Source of the DNA: Clostridiaceae bacterium UBA5444
GTDB lineage: Bacteria; Bacillota; Clostridia; Clostridiales; Oxobacteraceae
DNA: 16,672 bases
Direction of reading: 5' to 3'
NCBI GenBank assembly: GCA_002426575.1
Contig: DIRE01000051.1
Location: 15,568 to 32,239, forward strand
Positions 13,828 through 16,672 of this stretch are shown one piece after another (the stretch's first letter is position 1; every line of letters begins with the position of its first letter). A program made the position numbers and the translations under genes. The notes below the pieces were generated by a model, which ran no database searches, was not told the origin of the DNA, and saw only the letters and a program-made list of their open reading frames with translations.

Positions 13828-16635
13828 ATGAAAAATACTGTAACGATTAATTCTAATGGGATAAGTATAGATGGAAAACCTCAAATAGTATTATGCAGTT
13901 CATTATTTTATTTTAGAATTCCAAGGTGTATGTGGCGTGATAGATTACAAAAGGTAAAAAAAGCAGGCTACAATTGCATTGATGTATATTTCCCATGGAA
14001 CTTTCATGAACTTAGAGAAGGGGAGTGGGACTTTTCGGGCGAAAGGGAAGTAAGAGAATATTTAAAAATGGCTGCAGAAGAAAAGTTATGGATAGTGGCA
14101 AGGCCAGGCCCATATATATGTTCTGAATGGGACGGGGGATCTCTTCCAGCATACCTTTTTACAAAGGAAGGTATAAAGATAAGGGACTATAATCCCATTT
14201 ATTTAAAATATGTAAGAGAGTGGTATAGCCGTATAATCCCTATTATATCTGAATTTCAATATGGAAATGGTGGAACTGTTATAGCTGTACAAGTAGAAAA
14301 TGAACTGGATTTTTATGATTGTTCAAACGTGGATAAATATATGGCAAGCCTTAGGGATATGGCAATTGAATATGGCATTGATGTTCCAATTATAGCCTGT
14401 GCTGGTGAGGGAGATATAGTTAGGGCAGGAGGGACTGTAGATGGCATAGTACCAGCTCTAAATCTATACCCTAATATTGATGATTATGAATTTGAAGACA
14501 AACTGCAGCACTATTATAAAGAACTTAATAAATTAGGTTATCCTTTATGTGTTACTGAAACTCACAGGATGCACTTTGTATTAAGATACCTTTTATGCAG
14601 TGGTGTTAAGCTTCTAGGTCCGTATAATCAGGTAGGAGGAATGGACTTTGGGTTCACACCTGCAATTAATAATTGGGGAAAACCACTTTCATTTTTGACA
14701 CATGATTATGGCTTTGGAGGCATGGTAACACCACATGGAAAGCTTACTGATGAGTATTATGAGGGAAGGCTTTTGAGTGGCTTTATAAATTCACTTGGAG
14801 AGACTTTAGCAGCAGCTAAGCCTGAGTTTGACCATGAATTTGAGGTCAAAGGTAATATGAAATTAGGCAAAGATGGTGTATCAGTATTAAGGCTTAAAGA
14901 TGGAGGCTATGTCCTCGGAATAATAAATATGGATGATAAAGCTAGAGAAATGGAAATATACCGTGGTGGAAATAAAATTTCTAGTAATACATCCATAAAA
15001 GTGGATAAACAGCGGTGTCTTATGGCTTTGGTTGATTTACCTCTTAAACATTGGGGCATAGATGGCAGCATTAATTATAGCTCTGCGGAACTTTTCACAG
15101 TTAATAAGTATGATAGTGATGGTGGCAGTAATAGTGCCACAATGATGGTATTTTATACAGATTATGATGCTGAAATATCTTTAAAGTTTGGTGAAAGGGT
15201 ATCCATTATTTGTGAGAATATGGATTACAGCTGCGGTAATGGGAATGCAGTATTCTGTTTTAAAGGCAGCAGCAGAGCAAAGGCTGTTATTACGTTAAAA
15301 GATGGTAGCAGACTGATACTTTCAGTATGTTCTAGGGAAGATGCGACTAAGGTTATGGATATAACCTCTAATGGGGATATTATTTTGGAAAGTGATGGAC
15401 ATGCTAAAATTGTAGATTGTAAATGTAAAGTACCAAAGATTGATTGGCAGTGGAATGTACTTGAGAAATCAGGACATAACATTGTCAGCTCAAAGATAGA
15501 TTTAGATTCAAAACCAAAATATATGGAACAGGAAGGCTTCTATAGGGGCTTTGCATGGTATGGTGCTGAGGCATCTATAGATGCCACTGTGAAGGGGTAT
15601 GTAATTCACAATGCCTCTGATATTATTTCGTTATATGTTGATGACAGGTATTTAGGTACAGCTATTCCTGGAGGGAATTGTTCTTTTATAAAAGAAAACA
15701 ACCCTGTAGAAAAGGAAAGTATGGGCATTAAGCTGCGTACTGAAATTTGGGGCCATTGCAATTTTGATGATTCTAGATTACCTTCGCTGAGAATTGATTC
15801 TCTTAAAGGGATATCTGGAATGACCATAGTAACAAATATAAATAATCTAAATACAAATTGGAGATATTTTAAAGGTGCAGATACTGATTATTGCATAAAG
15901 CATGAAAACCCTGAGGACAGTCTAAGGCCAATAATCAATTTTGGTTCATTTAATAATCCTGAGCAGCCTCAGGCGGGATATTATAAAAAGAAGTTTACCG
16001 TATCTAAGGAAACTAATTCATGGGTTCTTAATTTAGAAAACTTAAAGTCTAGTGCAAAGGTGTATATAGATGGAAAGTTTATAAAGTCATTAAATGACTT
16101 AAACACTTATGTTGTAATTGATGAATATATAAATGCTGGGGAAACTCATGAATTGGCAATATATTTAGAGCAAAGATATACTGGTGAGTCTAAGGATATA
16201 AAAGTACTTTTATTAGAAGGCATAAAGCCATGTAAATGGTGGATAAAAGGTGCGGAAGAGAAGGAACTATGGCAAAGTGCTTTGGGGCAGCTCAGAAAAG
16301 GTGAAGGTATTAATGCTAATCCATTAATATTAAAAGGCGGCTCTATTGGATGGATAACAGGAAGCTTTGATGCTTTAGATGCTGACTGCAGTTATGCAAT
16401 GAAGTTTAAAGGTAAAAACTCCAAGCTTACAGTGTTTGCTAATGGACACATGCTTGGACGAGTATGGCTTTATGAAAACAATACAGACTTTGTGCTGGCA
16501 GGAGGCAGAACGGATGTACTATATTTGCCTAACTGCTGGCTAAATGAGATGCAAAATGATGTTGCAATTTTGGCGGAAGCACTAAAGGCGGATGAAGATT
16601 CGGAGATTGGTGAAGTTGAGTTTGAGTGTGTATGA
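13828..16635 (+). CDS. GH35-family glycosidase, divergent copy
   Basis: Second cytoplasmic GH35 protein, also 935 residues, started by GAGGGG at 13817-13822. Its first 160 residues align without gaps to the other GH35 product: LFYFRIP, WNFHELREGEWDFSG, RPGPYICSEWDGGSLPAYL and AVQVENEL with acid/base Glu159. It then departs. The probable nucleophile is Glu244 in CVTETHRMHF, which lacks the usual E-F-x-x-G-W context, and HEP and EWDFGG of the standard enzyme read HEL and EWDGGS. Beta-rich domains follow: a jelly-roll-like region near 569-615 (GFYRGFAWYG...LYVDDRYLG), another near 716-788 (GYYKKKFTV...AKVYIDGKFI), and a final one near 854-885 (LTVFANGHMLGRVW). Both catalytic Glu residues remain, so it is probably active, with a specificity different from its neighbour. 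It ends the operon as far as the window shows. Confidence 0.85.
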   Translation: MKNTVTINSNGISIDGKPQIVLCSSLFYFRIPRCMWRDRLQKVKKAGYNCIDVYFPWNFHELREGEWDFSGEREVREYLKMAAEEKLWIVARPGPYICSEWDGGSLPAYLFTKEGIKIRDYNPIYLKYVREWYSRIIPIISEFQYGNGGTVIAVQVENELDFYDCSNVDKYMASLRDMAIEYGIDVPIIACAGEGDIVRAGGTVDGIVPALNLYPNIDDYEFEDKLQHYYKELNKLGYPLCVTETHRMHFVLRYLLCSGVKLLGPYNQVGGMDFGFTPAINNWGKPLSFLTHDYGFGGMVTPHGKLTDEYYEGRLLSGFINSLGETLAAAKPEFDHEFEVKGNMKLGKDGVSVLRLKDGGYVLGIINMDDKAREMEIYRGGNKISSNTSIKVDKQRCLMALVDLPLKHWGIDGSINYSSAELFTVNKYDSDGGSNSATMMVFYTDYDAEISLKFGERVSIICENMDYSCGNGNAVFCFKGSSRAKAVITLKDGSRLILSVCSREDATKVMDITSNGDIILESDGHAKIVDCKCKVPKIDWQWNVLEKSGHNIVSSKIDLDSKPKYMEQEGFYRGFAWYGAEASIDATVKGYVIHNASDIISLYVDDRYLGTAIPGGNCSFIKENNPVEKESMGIKLRTEIWGHCNFDDSRLPSLRIDSLKGISGMTIVTNINNLNTNWRYFKGADTDYCIKHENPEDSLRPIINFGSFNNPEQPQAGYYKKKFTVSKETNSWVLNLENLKSSAKVYIDGKFIKSLNDLNTYVVIDEYINAGETHELAIYLEQRYTGESKDIKVLLLEGIKPCKWWIKGAEEKELWQSALGQLRKGEGINANPLILKGGSIGWITGSFDALDADCSYAMKFKGKNSKLTVFANGHMLGRVWLYENNTDFVLAGGRTDVLYLPNCWLNEMQNDVAILAEALKADEDSEIGEVEFECV

Positions 16636-16652
16636 ACATAAGTAGAGATAAG

Positions 16653-16672
16653 AAGTAAAAAGTAAAAAGTAA
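16653..16672. repeat. 7-bp tandem repeat at the right window edge
   Basis: AAGTAAA is repeated almost three times, running into the window end, so its full length is unknown. It follows the last stop codon by 17 bases. It may be simple low-complexity sequence. Confidence 0.4.

Noticed and set aside
1..16672. CRISPR array, tRNA, rRNA, transposase or integrase genes
   Set aside because: No spaced direct repeats, cloverleaf sequences or recombinase motifs were seen on either strand.

Overview
The window is A+T-rich DNA with heavy use of AGA/AGG (Arg) and ATA (Ile) codons, strong GGAGG-type ribosome binding sites and short gene spacers. This points to a low-GC Firmicute, most likely a member of the Clostridia; the species cannot be named from the sequence. 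All ten protein genes lie on the + strand. The region is a carbohydrate-scavenging locus made of two import-and-degrade modules with a LacI-type repressor gene between them.

Module 1 (1-4782): a CUT1-type sugar ABC importer, consisting of a binding protein cut by the left window edge and two permeases, followed by two cytoplasmic beta-propeller enzymes. One is a DUF1861/MPT-1-like protein (CAZy GT108 from memory) and the other is a GH130 mannoside phosphorylase closely resembling 1,2-beta-mannobiose phosphorylases. The simplest reading is uptake of beta-1,2-linked manno-oligosaccharides and their phosphorolysis to mannose-1-phosphate.

Central control region (4783-6382): a 109-nt long imperfect hairpin of unknown nature, an A/T-rich terminator, a perfect-consensus sigma-A promoter (TTGACA, 17 bp, TATAAT), a palindromic operator just downstream of the start point, the LacI-family gene, then a roughly 200-nt leader. 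The leader carries a cre/LacI-type operator, a five-codon ORF with a strong Shine-Dalgarno sequence, and a hairpin just before the next gene.

Module 2 (6383-16635): an LplB/LplC-type permease pair, a large lipoprotein binding protein (DUF3502-like C-terminus), a GH35 enzyme, a PHP-domain metallohydrolase of CehA/McbA type, and a second, divergent GH35 enzyme. None of the degradative enzymes has a signal peptide, so oligosaccharides are imported first and cleaved in the cytoplasm. No ATPase gene is present for either importer; a shared MsmX/UgpC-type ATPase encoded elsewhere is expected.

Both binding-protein genes are set off from neighbouring genes by intercistronic hairpins, which fits a higher dose of binding protein than permease. 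The GH35-PHP-GH35 cassette is the least explained part: its substrate is unknown, and the PHP enzyme may remove a non-sugar or phosphodiester substituent. Several start codons were reassigned from upstream TTG to internal ATG codons on the basis of ribosome binding sites.
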